The notes: a model not told the origin generated them from the sequence alone. Positions 7,352 to 16,086 are shown, counted from the stretch's first letter. The stretch is 26,472 nt of DNA from CAYGSN01 sp964352675 (GCA_964352675.1 CAYGSN010000028.1:1-26472); one strand, 5' to 3'. Program-made: numbers and translations.

Positions 7352-9424
7352 CTATCCCTTATATTTCTCCGCCAGTTTACGCCCCTGCCCCGCATAAAAT
7401 TCTACCAAATCTTCCCCGTAAAGCGACGCGTTCTTGATCACCTTGCCATTGATGACCTTGCCGGTCACAACCTCGGCCAGCTTGCCGTTCTTGGTGCGCA
7501 GCACGCCGGGAACAGCGATGATCTCGGTGGGAATCGAATTCGCCCCGACGTTATCCTTCACCGCGCTGCGTATGGCCCTGGCCATATCCTCTGGCACAGT
7601 TTGCTCCCCGTCTTCCAGCGCGAGGAACAGCACGGTAATCGGCAAATCATTATCCGGGCGTTTGAAATCAATCGCCGTGTACGCGTTAATCTGGCTGGCG
7701 AACGCACCGATCCGATCGGCCTCAAGCTGTCGGTATATCTTGATCGGGCCGATACGTACACCATTCTGGTTGAGCGTGGCATCGGATCGCCCAATGATCA
7801 AGATCTGGCCTTGGTCCGTCTTCTGGATCGTATCACCGTGGCGCCAGACGCGCTTGCCCGTCCCGGCAAAATGGTCAAAATACGCCTCGCGGTACAGCGC
7901 GCCATCCGGATCATCAATAAAGCGCAGTGGCATGGACGGAAAGGGCTGGGCAATCACCAGCTCGCCGGCCTGCCCGGATTCCAAACGTTTGCCCGCATCA
8001 TCCCAAATTTGCAGATCAACGCCCAATTGCGGGTGCGCGACCTGGCCCGCATATACGGGCATAAAGGGATTGCCGCTGATCGATACGCCGACAAAATCCG
8101 TGCCGCCGCACACGCCGGACACTTGTACGCCTTTTTTAACATGACGATCAATAAACTCAAACCCCTGCGGCGCCAGCACCGCGCCTGTATAGAGAATCTG
8201 GCGCATGGCCGACAGATCGAGATCACTGACATCCGTAATGCCCTTGCCCTCATGCATCCACAGCCCGGCAATCACCGGGGCGGCGGTGCCATGGTGCTCC
8301 ACATTATATTTTGCGGTGAAGCGCAGCTGCGCCTTTGCATCGGGCACATTAGGCGCACCATCATGCATCACCACGCACGCACCGCTGGCCAGCGCGCTGA
8401 CCAGCCAGTTCCACATCATCCAGCTCGGCGTGGCGTGATAAAACATCTTCTCGCCGGGCCGCACATCGGCATGAAGCTGGTATTCGCTTAAATGTTTCAG
8501 CAGCACCCCGCCGGTGGAATGGATAAACCCCTTCGGCGCGCCGGTGGTGCCGGAGGAAAACAGGATATAAAGCGGATGGTTAAAATCACGCCGGGTAAAT
8601 TTAAGGGGCTGTGGGTTGTACGCGCCAAGAAACGCCTCCGCGCTTTGTACGTTCTTCAGCCCGTCCATGGCCTGCGTGCCGGAATTGGACGGGATCAGAA
8701 CAGTTTGTTTGATCGAAGAAATCTCCCCCTGCGCACGCGCCAACACATCCAGCCTGCCGATCACTTTCTCGCCATACACATAACTATCGGCGCTGATGAG
8801 AATCTTCGGATGCGCGCGGCCAAAGCGCTCGGTCATGTCATCGCCGCCCATTTCCATCCCGGCCGTGACCAGCGGCGCGCCGATATTAGAGGCCGCCAGC
8901 AGGATCGCAACCGTCTCCGGCACATTGGTCAGATAAACACCGACCGCATCGCCCTCGCCGATCCCCACCCCGCGCAAGGCCTGTTCCCACAGGCTGACCT
9001 GTTCGCATAATTCTCTGCCGCTCCAGATACGATCTTCACCGCCCTGATGCCGGTAAATCACCGCCATCTCGTCCGAATGCGCCAGCCAGTATTTGAGCAT
9101 GTTCTCCGCATAGCTGATGTTGCCGTTCGGGAAGAACCGCTCCCACGGCACAATATCGGTCTTGTTGATCACCACGTCGCCCTTCTCGCCGTCAACCCCG
9201 GCAAAATCCCACAAAGCGTCCCAGAACGCCGCGCGATTCTCGACCGACCATTGGTGAAGGGCCCTTAAACATTCTTCGCCCGGCACTCCGAAATCCAGCC
9301 CGTGACGGTCCTGTACGAATTTCACAAACCCGGCCAACGGCGATCCATCCATGCTGAACGCGCTGGGCTGCCACAAAGGTTTCGGCTCTGAACGGCCCGG
9401 CTGGGCGGCAATATCGGCTGTCAT
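7352..9424 (-). CDS. aacS: Acetoacetyl-CoA synthetase (acetoacetate–CoA ligase, 690 aa)
   Basis: Adenylate-forming (ANL) enzyme that activates acetoacetate to acetoacetyl-CoA with ATP and CoA, linking ketone-body or polyhydroxybutyrate breakdown to central metabolism. Seen: an N-terminal region of the acetyl-/acetoacetyl-CoA synthetase type (NISYAENMLKYW), the P-loop-like ILFSSGTTGAPKGFIH (about residues 285-300), CGGTDFVG, RVWRHGDT, the hinge GRSDATLNQNGVRIG, and the catalytic lysine in RTKNGKLAE (about K648). ATPSWMMWNWLVSALASGA is typical of acetoacetyl- rather than acetyl-CoA synthetases. AAGGA lies 9 bases before the ATG. No other PHB or ketone-body gene is in the window. Long open frames on the opposite strand are shadows of this gene. 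Confidence 0.95.
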   Translation of the reverse strand: MTADIAAQPGRSEPKPLWQPSAFSMDGSPLAGFVKFVQDRHGLDFGVPGEECLRALHQWSVENRAAFWDALWDFAGVDGEKGDVVINKTDIVPWERFFPNGNISYAENMLKYWLAHSDEMAVIYRHQGGEDRIWSGRELCEQVSLWEQALRGVGIGEGDAVGVYLTNVPETVAILLAASNIGAPLVTAGMEMGGDDMTERFGRAHPKILISADSYVYGEKVIGRLDVLARAQGEISSIKQTVLIPSNSGTQAMDGLKNVQSAEAFLGAYNPQPLKFTRRDFNHPLYILFSSGTTGAPKGFIHSTGGVLLKHLSEYQLHADVRPGEKMFYHATPSWMMWNWLVSALASGACVVMHDGAPNVPDAKAQLRFTAKYNVEHHGTAAPVIAGLWMHEGKGITDVSDLDLSAMRQILYTGAVLAPQGFEFIDRHVKKGVQVSGVCGGTDFVGVSISGNPFMPVYAGQVAHPQLGVDLQIWDDAGKRLESGQAGELVIAQPFPSMPLRFIDDPDGALYREAYFDHFAGTGKRVWRHGDTIQKTDQGQILIIGRSDATLNQNGVRIGPIKIYRQLEADRIGAFASQINAYTAIDFKRPDNDLPITVLFLALEDGEQTVPEDMARAIRSAVKDNVGANSIPTEIIAVPGVLRTKNGKLAEVVTGKVINGKVIKNASLYGEDLVEFYAGQGRKLAEKYKG

Positions 9425-9440
9425 GAGAACATGTCCTTAT

Positions 9441-9482
9441 ATTTGACAAAGCATATTTAACAAAGCGTGTTTTACAAACACT
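9441..9482. repeat. Three tandem 14-bp repeats in the aacS–scsB divergent region
   Basis: Three consecutive 14-base units without spacing: ATTTGACAAAGCAT (9441-9454), ATTTAACAAAGCGT (9455-9468) and GTTTTACAAACACT (9469-9482). The first two agree at 12 of 14 positions; the third keeps the TTT-ACAAA core. They lie 17-58 bases upstream of aacS and 78 or more bases upstream of the ScsB-like gene. They could be operator sites, but no regulator can be named. The rest of this 135-base region shows no convincing promoter. Confidence 0.6.
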
Positions 9483-9559
9483 CTGTAACGATTAAGATAC
9501 ATCGTGCGAAAATACCTGTATAGGGTTAACACGTTTCAAAATAAGGCTATATTTATAAG

Positions 9560-11683
9560 ATGATGCGCATTTCTCTTTTACCCCTGATGATTTTGGTGAT
9601 GAGCATTTTTGCCGTCATCCCGGCCCATGCCCAAACCAAGACGGACGAAAGCAATGTTAAAATCCGCCTTCTTCCGGAATATGGCCGCATCGAGGCCGGA
9701 CAAGAGATCTGGATCGGTATAGAGCAATCCATCCGCAAGCATTGGCATACTTATTGGAAGAATCCTGGCGATAGTGGCTCGGCCCCGCGCATTGCATGGG
9801 ATTTACCCGCTGGGTTCGAGCTCAGCGAAATTTACTGGCCTACCCCGCACAAATTGCCCTACGGCCCGCTGCTGAATTACGGCTATGAGGACAACGTCAT
9901 CCTGCTGCAAAAACTCTCTGCACCCGCCGATCTGCCCGAAGGAGCCCTCACTCTCAACGCTGATATCGAAGTCCTCGTCTGCAAGGAGGAATGCATACCC
10001 GAATATGGGACTTATACACTCACACTCAACAACCCAAGCGCAGAGGCCGAAGACAACAGCGCCTATATCGCCGCCGCGCTCGGCAAGCTGCCCGAACCCG
10101 TAAATTGGGACGCCTCCTTCGCCCAGAAAGACAATGATTTCGTTCTTACAATTCCTGTTGCGATTGGAGGCGCATTGGACGGCCACGATCTCGCCAGCCT
10201 CGAATTCTTTCCCGATGATTGGGGACTCATCGATAACACCGCTGCACCCCAATCCCAGCTCACAAATGGCACGCTGATCATTCGCCAGAAACGCGGCGAC
10301 CGACCGCTGGAGGATCTGGAATACACGACAGGCGTGCTGACCATCCGAAACGCCGATGGGCAAACACTCACTGCTGCTTTCCAGGCAGAAAAATCAAATG
10401 CGGCAAAGACCCCGCCCACCACGGCCCTGTCAAAAGCCAGCACCACGACATTCCTTCAGGCCCTGATCCTCGCCTTGCTCGGCGGGATCATCCTTAACCT
10501 CATGCCCTGCGTCTTTCCGGTGCTCTCGCTCAAAGCACTCAGCCTTGCGAAAATGTCGGACAAGGAACAATCCCACGCGCGCCTGCATGGGCTGTCCTAT
10601 ACTGCCGGGGTGATGCTCAGCTTCTTGACCATTGCAGGAATCCTTATCGCGCTACAGGCCGGCGGCGCACAGATCGGCTGGGGCTTCCAATTGCAAAATC
10701 CGCTTGTTGTGGCTTTGCTCGCCTATCTCCTCTTTGTTATCGGACTGAACCTCTCCGGCTTTTTTGAATTCGGCTCCGGCCTTGCGAATATCGGCGGCCG
10801 CTTAACCCAGGGCCACGGCTATAGTCATTCTTTTGCCACCGGCATTCTGGCCACTTTGGTTGCCACGCCCTGCACCGCGCCGTTCATGGCGGCCGCAATC
10901 GGCTTTGCGCTGGTCCAGCCCGCCCTTATTTCCTTAAGCGTTTTCGCCGCGCTCGGTTTCGGCCTCGCCTTTCCCTATCTGTTGCTCAGCTTTGTTCCCG
11001 CAGCGCGCAGCATCCTGCCCCGCCCCGGCGCATGGATGGATGTGTTTAAACAATTCCTGGCCTTTCCGATGTTTCTCTCCGCCGCATGGCTCATATGGGT
11101 AATCAGCCAGCAAGCCGGACCCCTGGGGGTGATGGTCGTGTTATTCGGACTGGTCTCGCTAAGCTTCGGCCTATGGCTTTTGCAACATATGCCACGCAAG
11201 AATCCGGGAAGGCTGATTGTCAAAACCCTCGGCGCGATTGCGCTGCTATTGCCCTTCTTCATCCTGCCAGGCACCGCCGGAACGCAAGACAACTCCAACA
11301 CGGCCCAAAAGACAGAAAGTCAGAAATTCGGCGAAACCTTCTCCCCCGCCGCTTTAGAGGACGCCCTGAAGGGTAACGATCCTGTGTTCGTGGAAATGAC
11401 GGCGGCCTGGTGCATCACCTGCAAGGCCAACCACGCCATTGCCATCAATATCGATTCAACCAAAAGAGTCTTTGCCGACAACAACGTACGCTATCTCATC
11501 GGCGACTGGACCAATCAGGATCCGGAGATTTCAAAATATCTCCAGAGCTATGGACGCAATGGCGTTCCGCTCTATGTTTTCTATGGAGCGCGTGATGTGA
11601 ACACGGAACAAAGACCGGAACCCAAAGTCCTGCCGCAGATTTTATTACCGGACACTTTCGCCAATCTGTTTGAGACACAATAA
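9560..11683 (+). CDS. DsbD/ScsB-type thiol:disulfide interchange protein (707 aa)
   Basis: Inner-membrane electron transporter that passes reducing power from cytoplasmic thioredoxin to envelope proteins. Seen in order: signal peptide (cleavage after IPAHA); N-terminal periplasmic domain with C141-KEE-C145; a membrane core of about eight helices with paired cysteines C317 (NLMPCVFPVLSLK) and C438 (ATPCTAPFMAA); and a C-terminal thioredoxin domain with C618-IT-C621 in AAWCITCKAN. The large N-domain with a CxxxC fits ScsB-like members better than classical DsbD. ATG codons at 9560 and 9563 are both possible. A secreted peroxiredoxin-like gene follows 30 bases later, probably in the same operon and a likely electron acceptor. 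Confidence 0.92.
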   Translation: MMRISLLPLMILVMSIFAVIPAHAQTKTDESNVKIRLLPEYGRIEAGQEIWIGIEQSIRKHWHTYWKNPGDSGSAPRIAWDLPAGFELSEIYWPTPHKLPYGPLLNYGYEDNVILLQKLSAPADLPEGALTLNADIEVLVCKEECIPEYGTYTLTLNNPSAEAEDNSAYIAAALGKLPEPVNWDASFAQKDNDFVLTIPVAIGGALDGHDLASLEFFPDDWGLIDNTAAPQSQLTNGTLIIRQKRGDRPLEDLEYTTGVLTIRNADGQTLTAAFQAEKSNAAKTPPTTALSKASTTTFLQALILALLGGIILNLMPCVFPVLSLKALSLAKMSDKEQSHARLHGLSYTAGVMLSFLTIAGILIALQAGGAQIGWGFQLQNPLVVALLAYLLFVIGLNLSGFFEFGSGLANIGGRLTQGHGYSHSFATGILATLVATPCTAPFMAAAIGFALVQPALISLSVFAALGFGLAFPYLLLSFVPAARSILPRPGAWMDVFKQFLAFPMFLSAAWLIWVISQQAGPLGVMVVLFGLVSLSFGLWLLQHMPRKNPGRLIVKTLGAIALLLPFFILPGTAGTQDNSNTAQKTESQKFGETFSPAALEDALKGNDPVFVEMTAAWCITCKANHAIAINIDSTKRVFADNNVRYLIGDWTNQDPEISKYLQSYGRNGVPLYVFYGARDVNTEQRPEPKVLPQILLPDTFANLFETQ

Positions 11684-11713
11684 ATTTAAACTGTAAAAAA
11701 GGAGCCTAAACCA

Positions 11714-12334
11714 ATGTTCAAAACCATCCCCTATATCCTGACGGCCATCGTCTTTGCGCTGGTTCTCATTCCTTCTGCACAAGCCAAGGTAGAGGTCGGA
11801 CAGCCCGCCCCGGATTTCAGCGGCGCTGACATCATGACCGGTAAAGACTTCAAACTCTCCGACAATAAAGGCAAGATTGTCGTTCTGGAATGGACCAATA
11901 ATGAATGCCCCTTCGTGATCAAACATTACGATACCGGCAACATGCAAAAGACTCAGAAAGACGCTGCCGCACAGGGCGTCACATGGGTGACAATCGTCTC
12001 CTCCGCGCCGGGCCGGCAGGGCCATCTCAGCCCGGAAGACTCAAAGAAAATCGCGGAAGAGGCCGGAGCAACCATCTCCGCCAAGCTGTTGGATGAGAGC
12101 GGCGAAATCGGCAAGCTTTACGGCGCACAAACCACCCCCCACATGTTCGTGATCAACGGCGAAGGCACACTGGTCTACGCCGGGGCGATTGATGACAATC
12201 CGTCTCCACGCCCCAGCACCGTCGAAGGCGCAAACAATTACGTCCTGGCCGCACTCAACAGCCTGAAAGCCGGAGAGCCTGTCGCCACGCCGGTCAGCGC
12301 GCCTTATGGTTGTTCGGTCAAATACGATTACTAA
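11714..12334 (+). CDS. Secreted peroxiredoxin-like (AhpC/TSA redoxin) protein (206 aa)
   Basis: Predicted periplasmic thioredoxin-fold protein. A signal peptide (MFKTIPYILTAIVFALVLIP, cleaved near AQA) precedes VEVGQPAPDFSGADI, the usual start of a redoxin domain. The single active-site cysteine is C65 in NNECPFVIKHY, the pattern of the PRX-like 1 group. There is no CxxC; the only other cysteine is C200 in the conserved C-terminal PYGCSVKY, which could act as resolving residue. TTPHMFVIN supplies the cis-proline loop. A strong ribosome site (AAGGAG) precedes the ATG, and an intrinsic terminator follows 27 bases after the stop. Pairing with a ScsB-type transporter suggests the transporter keeps it reduced; peroxide reduction is inferred, not shown. 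Confidence 0.88.
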   Translation: MFKTIPYILTAIVFALVLIPSAQAKVEVGQPAPDFSGADIMTGKDFKLSDNKGKIVVLEWTNNECPFVIKHYDTGNMQKTQKDAAAQGVTWVTIVSSAPGRQGHLSPEDSKKIAEEAGATISAKLLDESGEIGKLYGAQTTPHMFVINGEGTLVYAGAIDDNPSPRPSTVEGANNYVLAALNSLKAGEPVATPVSAPYGCSVKYDY

Positions 12335-12361
12335 TTCTATCCTCTGTTTAAACTCTCAACA

Positions 12362-12390
12362 ATGGGCCGCCGCGTGCGGCTCATTTTTTT
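12362..12390 (+). terminator. Intrinsic terminator of the scsB–peroxiredoxin operon
   Basis: A 9-bp stem with one G-U pair (ATGGGCCGC at 12362-12370 with GCGGCTCAT at 12376-12384), a 5-base loop and a run of seven T at 12384-12390. It lies 28 bases after the peroxiredoxin-like stop and before the histidine kinase promoter, so it should insulate the kinase gene. Confidence 0.88.
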
Positions 12391-12397
12391 ATTTACC

Positions 12398-12426
12398 TTG
12401 TCTTCCACCCCTACTCACCGTATCAT
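12398..12426 (+). promoter_or_regulatory. Candidate housekeeping-type promoter for the histidine kinase gene
   Basis: TTGTCT (12398-12403), a 17-base spacer and TATCAT (12421-12426) match the sigma-70 consensus at 4 of 6 and 5 of 6 positions. It sits just after the terminator of the preceding operon and gives a leader of about 50 bases to the ATG at 12483. The 148-base gap holds no other visible element. Confidence 0.5.
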
Positions 12427-12482
12427 AAAATCTCTGGTGTTTAATCTTTTCACCACGTCCTTTTGTTTATTGCTTTAGCCTC

Positions 12483-14453
12483 ATGTTCCCGTTTACGCGC
12501 AAGTCCAAAAACCCCGAATCCGAATCCTCTGTGCCGCAGGGCGAAGAGGAAAATACGGCGCGCCTTGCCATTGCCGAGGACGGCACGATCGTCTTCGCCA
12601 GCACCGCCTTCCGGCAGATTTCACATCTTCCGCCAATTGAACCTCAAAAATCCGCGGTGAAGGCCGCCAGCATCATAGACTTTGCCAATGGCATCACGCC
12701 CTTTGATACGGGGCGCGGCGGTGTGCATCCGATTTTCATCAATGGCGACAGCAATGTGCATCATTTTCATTTCGACTGGTTGAATACCTCCGACAACCGC
12801 CGCTACCTCATCGGATCGGAAATCGGGCCGCAGGATAAAAATGCCGGCATACCCGAATCTTTCAAACGCGATTTCGAACAAAAAATTCGCGCGAGAGAGC
12901 AAAATAACCGGCAGGGCATTTTTGCAAAAACGGAGCACTCTCTCAAAACCTCCGCACCGTCCGAGACACAAAATCAGGCCGCGCAATTTATAGCCCTGTC
13001 TCGAGACATTATGGTCTCTGTGAATGAGGACGGGGAGATTTTGGCCGTAAATAGCCAATTCGCAAACAGCTTCGGATACGACGCCGAGGCCCTGAAGGGC
13101 AGCGATTTTATAAACCTCTTTCACGAGGAAGACCGACCCTATATCCGCAATACGATGCAAACTCTTTCCCTCGAAGATAAAGAGGAAACCCCTGCAATCC
13201 TTGACTTTGAGGCGCGTACACTGACGCGTACGGGTCTGGAGCGCTGGGTAGAATGGCGCCAGAAAAGCGAGGGCGGCGTCCTGTATTGTCTGGGCCATGA
13301 TGTCACCGAAGCCAAGCGCCACGAATCCACCTTAAAACGCCGCGCAAAACAACTTTCCGAAGCCGAGGCAATCGGCCGTATGGGTCACTGGCGCTGGGTT
13401 ATAGGGCAGGACAGCATCGAGTGGTCGCCCCAGATTTACACAATTTTCGGCGTGGATTCAGAGGCGTTCCAGCCCTCCATCGCCTCTATGGGCGCAAAAG
13501 TTCATCGCCACGATATAGACCGCGTGAACCAGGCTCTGCAGCGGGCGATTATCGAGGAAAACGACTATGACATGGACTTTCGCGTGATTCAAAGCAGCGG
13601 GGAAATCCGCTATATACGCTGCGAAGGCCGCTGTGAGACTGATGTTGAAGGCGAAGTTATTGCCCTGTACGGGATTATGCAGGATATGACCGAGCGTACG
13701 CTTTACGAACAAAACCTGCAGGATGCCAAAGAATCCGCCGAACGCGCCTATGCCGCGAAGTCGCAGTTCCTGGCGAATATGAGCCATGAACTCCGTACAC
13801 CTCTGAACGCGATTATCGGGTTTTCCGAGATGATGAAACAGCAATTGCTTGGCCCCCTGGGCAATGAAAAATACGTTGAATATATCGGCGGCATCCTCGA
13901 AAGCGGCGAGCATCTCCTTGATTTAATTAGTGATATCCTGGACATGTCGAAAATCGAGGCAGGCAAGTACGAGTTGGATCTGGAAGAAGTGAATATCGCC
14001 AAAACCGTGAAACTGGCGCTACATATGACCTCCAGCCGAGCAGCGGACAACAAAGTAAAGATTGATGTAGAAAGTGATATCAGGGAAGACCTTAAAATCG
14101 TGGCCGATCGCCGCGCCTTGCTTCAGGTGCTTTTGAATATTCTCTCAAACGCCATTAAGTTCACCAAAGAAAACGGACACGTACAGCTCAGCATCGAAGA
14201 GCGCGAGCGGGATATCACAATCGTGATCGCTGATAACGGGATCGGCATTCCGGCCAACAAGCTGGCCTCCATCACCAACCCGTTCGAGCAGGTTTCTTCG
14301 CATTATACGCGCGAACATGACGGCTCCGGGCTAGGGCTGGCAATCACGAAAGAGCTGGTCCAGCTCCATGGCGGGTTGCTTTTAATCGATTCCGAAGAAG
14401 GTGTAGGAACAACGGTGACCGTGCGTTTCCCGCATCAGGCAGCGCATAATTAG
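12483..14453 (+). CDS. Soluble multi-PAS sensor histidine kinase, PleC/DivJ-like core (656 aa)
   Basis: Two-component histidine kinase with no transmembrane segment or signal peptide. A degenerate PAS-like stretch spans about residues 28-125; clear PAS domains lie near 170-275 (SVNEDGEILAVNSQFANSFG) and 290-410 (GHWRWVIGQDSIEWSPQIY, ending IMQDMTERTLYEQ). The phospho-acceptor is H435 in SHELRTPLNAIIGF. The following LGPLGNEKYVEYIGGILESG and SDILDMSKIEAGKYEL resemble the DivJ/PleC/PdhS group of alphaproteobacterial cell-cycle kinases. N-box (ILSNAIKFT), DNGIGIP and GSGLGLAI are intact, so it should be active. No receiver domain is fused or adjacent, making it an orphan kinase; DivK as partner is only an inference. 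No Shine-Dalgarno is seen at the ATG. Confidence 0.92.
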   Translation: MFPFTRKSKNPESESSVPQGEEENTARLAIAEDGTIVFASTAFRQISHLPPIEPQKSAVKAASIIDFANGITPFDTGRGGVHPIFINGDSNVHHFHFDWLNTSDNRRYLIGSEIGPQDKNAGIPESFKRDFEQKIRAREQNNRQGIFAKTEHSLKTSAPSETQNQAAQFIALSRDIMVSVNEDGEILAVNSQFANSFGYDAEALKGSDFINLFHEEDRPYIRNTMQTLSLEDKEETPAILDFEARTLTRTGLERWVEWRQKSEGGVLYCLGHDVTEAKRHESTLKRRAKQLSEAEAIGRMGHWRWVIGQDSIEWSPQIYTIFGVDSEAFQPSIASMGAKVHRHDIDRVNQALQRAIIEENDYDMDFRVIQSSGEIRYIRCEGRCETDVEGEVIALYGIMQDMTERTLYEQNLQDAKESAERAYAAKSQFLANMSHELRTPLNAIIGFSEMMKQQLLGPLGNEKYVEYIGGILESGEHLLDLISDILDMSKIEAGKYELDLEEVNIAKTVKLALHMTSSRAADNKVKIDVESDIREDLKIVADRRALLQVLLNILSNAIKFTKENGHVQLSIEERERDITIVIADNGIGIPANKLASITNPFEQVSSHYTREHDGSGLGLAITKELVQLHGGLLLIDSEEGVGTTVTVRFPHQAAHN

Positions 14454-14460
14454 CGTAACC

Positions 14461-14478
14461 AAGAGCGCGGTGGCTCTT
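14461..14478. terminator. Small hairpin between convergent kinase and epimerase genes
   Basis: AAGAGC (14461-14466) pairs with GCTCTT (14473-14478) around a 6-base loop, in the 24-base gap between two convergent genes. The T tract is short on both strands, so it is at best a weak bidirectional terminator. Confidence 0.35.
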
Positions 14479-15401
14479 TAATTTCCGTTCTGTTCGGCAG
14501 CAATTTTCTCAAAAATAGACAAGGCGTAGTCCTCCGCATCCAGGCATCCTTTCAGCCCTTCTTTGTAGGTGCTGTATTTCAGCTGTACGCCAAGTTCGTT
14601 TCTAATCTTCTCATTCTTCACGCGGCGGTTATCCATGTAAAAGCTGCGCGCCATCGGCGCTAGGTTGGCGTCTTCAAAATTGACCATGGGCGGAGGCGTA
14701 CGCCCCAGCATCTCACAGGCATACTCAATGACCTCATGGCTGGGCGCGGGATTGCCGTCGGTGACGTTATAAATCTCGCCTGGCTTGGACTGTTCAATCG
14801 AAGCCAGCAAGACCTGGACGATGTCCTCAACATGTATGCGTCCGAACACATGCCCCTCCCTGTAAATACGGCGCGCGATTCCAGCACGTACAGTATCGAG
14901 CGCGCTGCGTCCCGGACCGTAAATTCCGGCCAGACGAAACACATGGACCGGTAAATTATCCGACTTTTCCAGGGAAAGCCATTGTTCTTCAGCCTTGGCA
15001 CGGCGCGATCCGCGCTGCGAAGACGGCCGGATTTCCGCCGTTTCATCAACCCATTCCCCATCGCGGTTGCCGTACACGCCGGTGGTGGACAGATACCCGA
15101 CCCATTCCACAGTCGGAATTTTGAGGATATCCGCAGCATGCATTAAAAAAGCCGGATCCCCATCATCATCCGGTGGTGTGGAAATAACGACATGGGTGGC
15201 CCCCTCGAGGATAAAACGCGGATCGGCCAGCGGATGTTCGTAATCGAAAAGATGCGCCTCTATCCCGCGTATTTTAAGGGATTCCTGCTTTTCCGGGTCG
15301 CGAGTGGTGCCAGAAATTTTCCAGCCACCGCGCTGCGTTAGCTCATGCCCCAAATAATCGCAGGTGTATCCATAGCCAAAACAGAATAGTTTTTTGCTCA
15401 T
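14478..15401 (-). CDS. NAD(P)-dependent epimerase/dehydratase, extended SDR family (307 aa)
   Basis: Rossmann-fold protein of the extended short-chain dehydrogenase/epimerase superfamily, of the YeeZ-like sort. The dinucleotide-binding loop is at the very N-terminus (FGYGYTCDYLG). VISTPP and YLSTTGVYGNRDGEWVDE match strand 4 and the active-site region, and VFRLAGIYGPGRSALD with GRIHVEDIV are typical of this group. The usual YxxxK pair is not obvious, so catalysis is uncertain and the substrate cannot be named. The frame is open to an ATG at 15470 inside the preceding GST gene, but the ATG at 15401, 16 bases after the GST stop, puts the nucleotide loop where the family has it. Likely co-transcribed with the GST gene. 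Confidence 0.87.
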   Translation of the reverse strand: MSKKLFCFGYGYTCDYLGHELTQRGGWKISGTTRDPEKQESLKIRGIEAHLFDYEHPLADPRFILEGATHVVISTPPDDDGDPAFLMHAADILKIPTVEWVGYLSTTGVYGNRDGEWVDETAEIRPSSQRGSRRAKAEEQWLSLEKSDNLPVHVFRLAGIYGPGRSALDTVRAGIARRIYREGHVFGRIHVEDIVQVLLASIEQSKPGEIYNVTDGNPAPSHEVIEYACEMLGRTPPPMVNFEDANLAPMARSFYMDNRRVKNEKIRNELGVQLKYSTYKEGLKGCLDAEDYALSIFEKIAAEQNGN

Positions 15402-15417
15402 AGGGGTAGCGCTCTTG

Positions 15418-16086
15418 TTATGATCCGGTGGCTTCAAGCTCACCGGATGCGGTAAAGCCTGGAATCTCATCCTCCAGCAATGGGCGGAAACTATTGCGTG
15501 TTTTCACCTTTTCGTACCATTCACGCGCGGCCTCATGCTCTTCCCATGGCACATCACCGATATAATCGATGGCGGAAAGGTGGGCGGCAGCGGCAATATC
15601 CGCCATAGTGAAATTATCCCCGGCCAGCCATTTACGTTTTTCGGTTAGAAACCCGATATAATCGAGATGGTAGTGAATATTCGCATGACCGGCACGTACG
15701 GACGGACCGTGCGGTTCACCCATTTTCAGGAAACGCTTCATTAGCTTTTCACCGACAAGATTATCCGAAACTTCGCGGTTAAATTTAACATCGAACCAAC
15801 TCACCAGACGGCGGGTTTCCGCGCGCTGCACCGGATCACGGCCCAGCAAGTTAACCTCGGGGTAAACCTCTTCCAGATATTCGCAGATCACTTGGGAGTT
15901 GGCGAGGGTAGTGCCATCCTGTTCCACCAAAACAGGGACATCACCGGCCGGGTTCATGGCCAAGAACTCCGTACGTCTTTCCCAGATTTTTTCGATTTGC
16001 AGCTCGAAATCCAGCTTTTTCTCGGCCAGAACGATCCTAACCTTTCGCGAGAAGGGATGCAGCCACAAATGAAATAATGTTCTCAT
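15418..16086 (-). CDS. Glutathione S-transferase superfamily protein, FzlA-like (222 aa)
   Basis: Two-domain GST fold: thioredoxin-like N-domain (residues 1-80: HPFSRKVRIVLAEKK, NPAGDVPVLVEQDG, ANSQVICEYLEE) and an all-helical C-domain with the N-capping segment NFTMADIAAAAHL. SRKVR, the segment EKIWERRTEFLAMNPAG (W35) and the overall length resemble FzlA, the Caulobacter GST homologue that binds FtsZ and controls filament curvature rather than acting as an enzyme. That match is from memory of the family and needs an alignment. AGGTGGGAG precedes the ATG. The 109-base gap upstream holds the terminator of the yceI operon but no promoter I can defend. Confidence 0.87.
   Translation of the reverse strand: MRTLFHLWLHPFSRKVRIVLAEKKLDFELQIEKIWERRTEFLAMNPAGDVPVLVEQDGTTLANSQVICEYLEEVYPEVNLLGRDPVQRAETRRLVSWFDVKFNREVSDNLVGEKLMKRFLKMGEPHGPSVRAGHANIHYHLDYIGFLTEKRKWLAGDNFTMADIAAAAHLSAIDYIGDVPWEEHEAAREWYEKVKTRNSFRPLLEDEIPGFTASGELEATGS

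Noticed and set aside
7601..8491. Long open frame (296 codons) on the plus strand within aacS
   Set aside because: It lies wholly antisense to a clear acetoacetyl-CoA synthetase and has no recognisable domain; it is a by-product of GC-rich codon usage.
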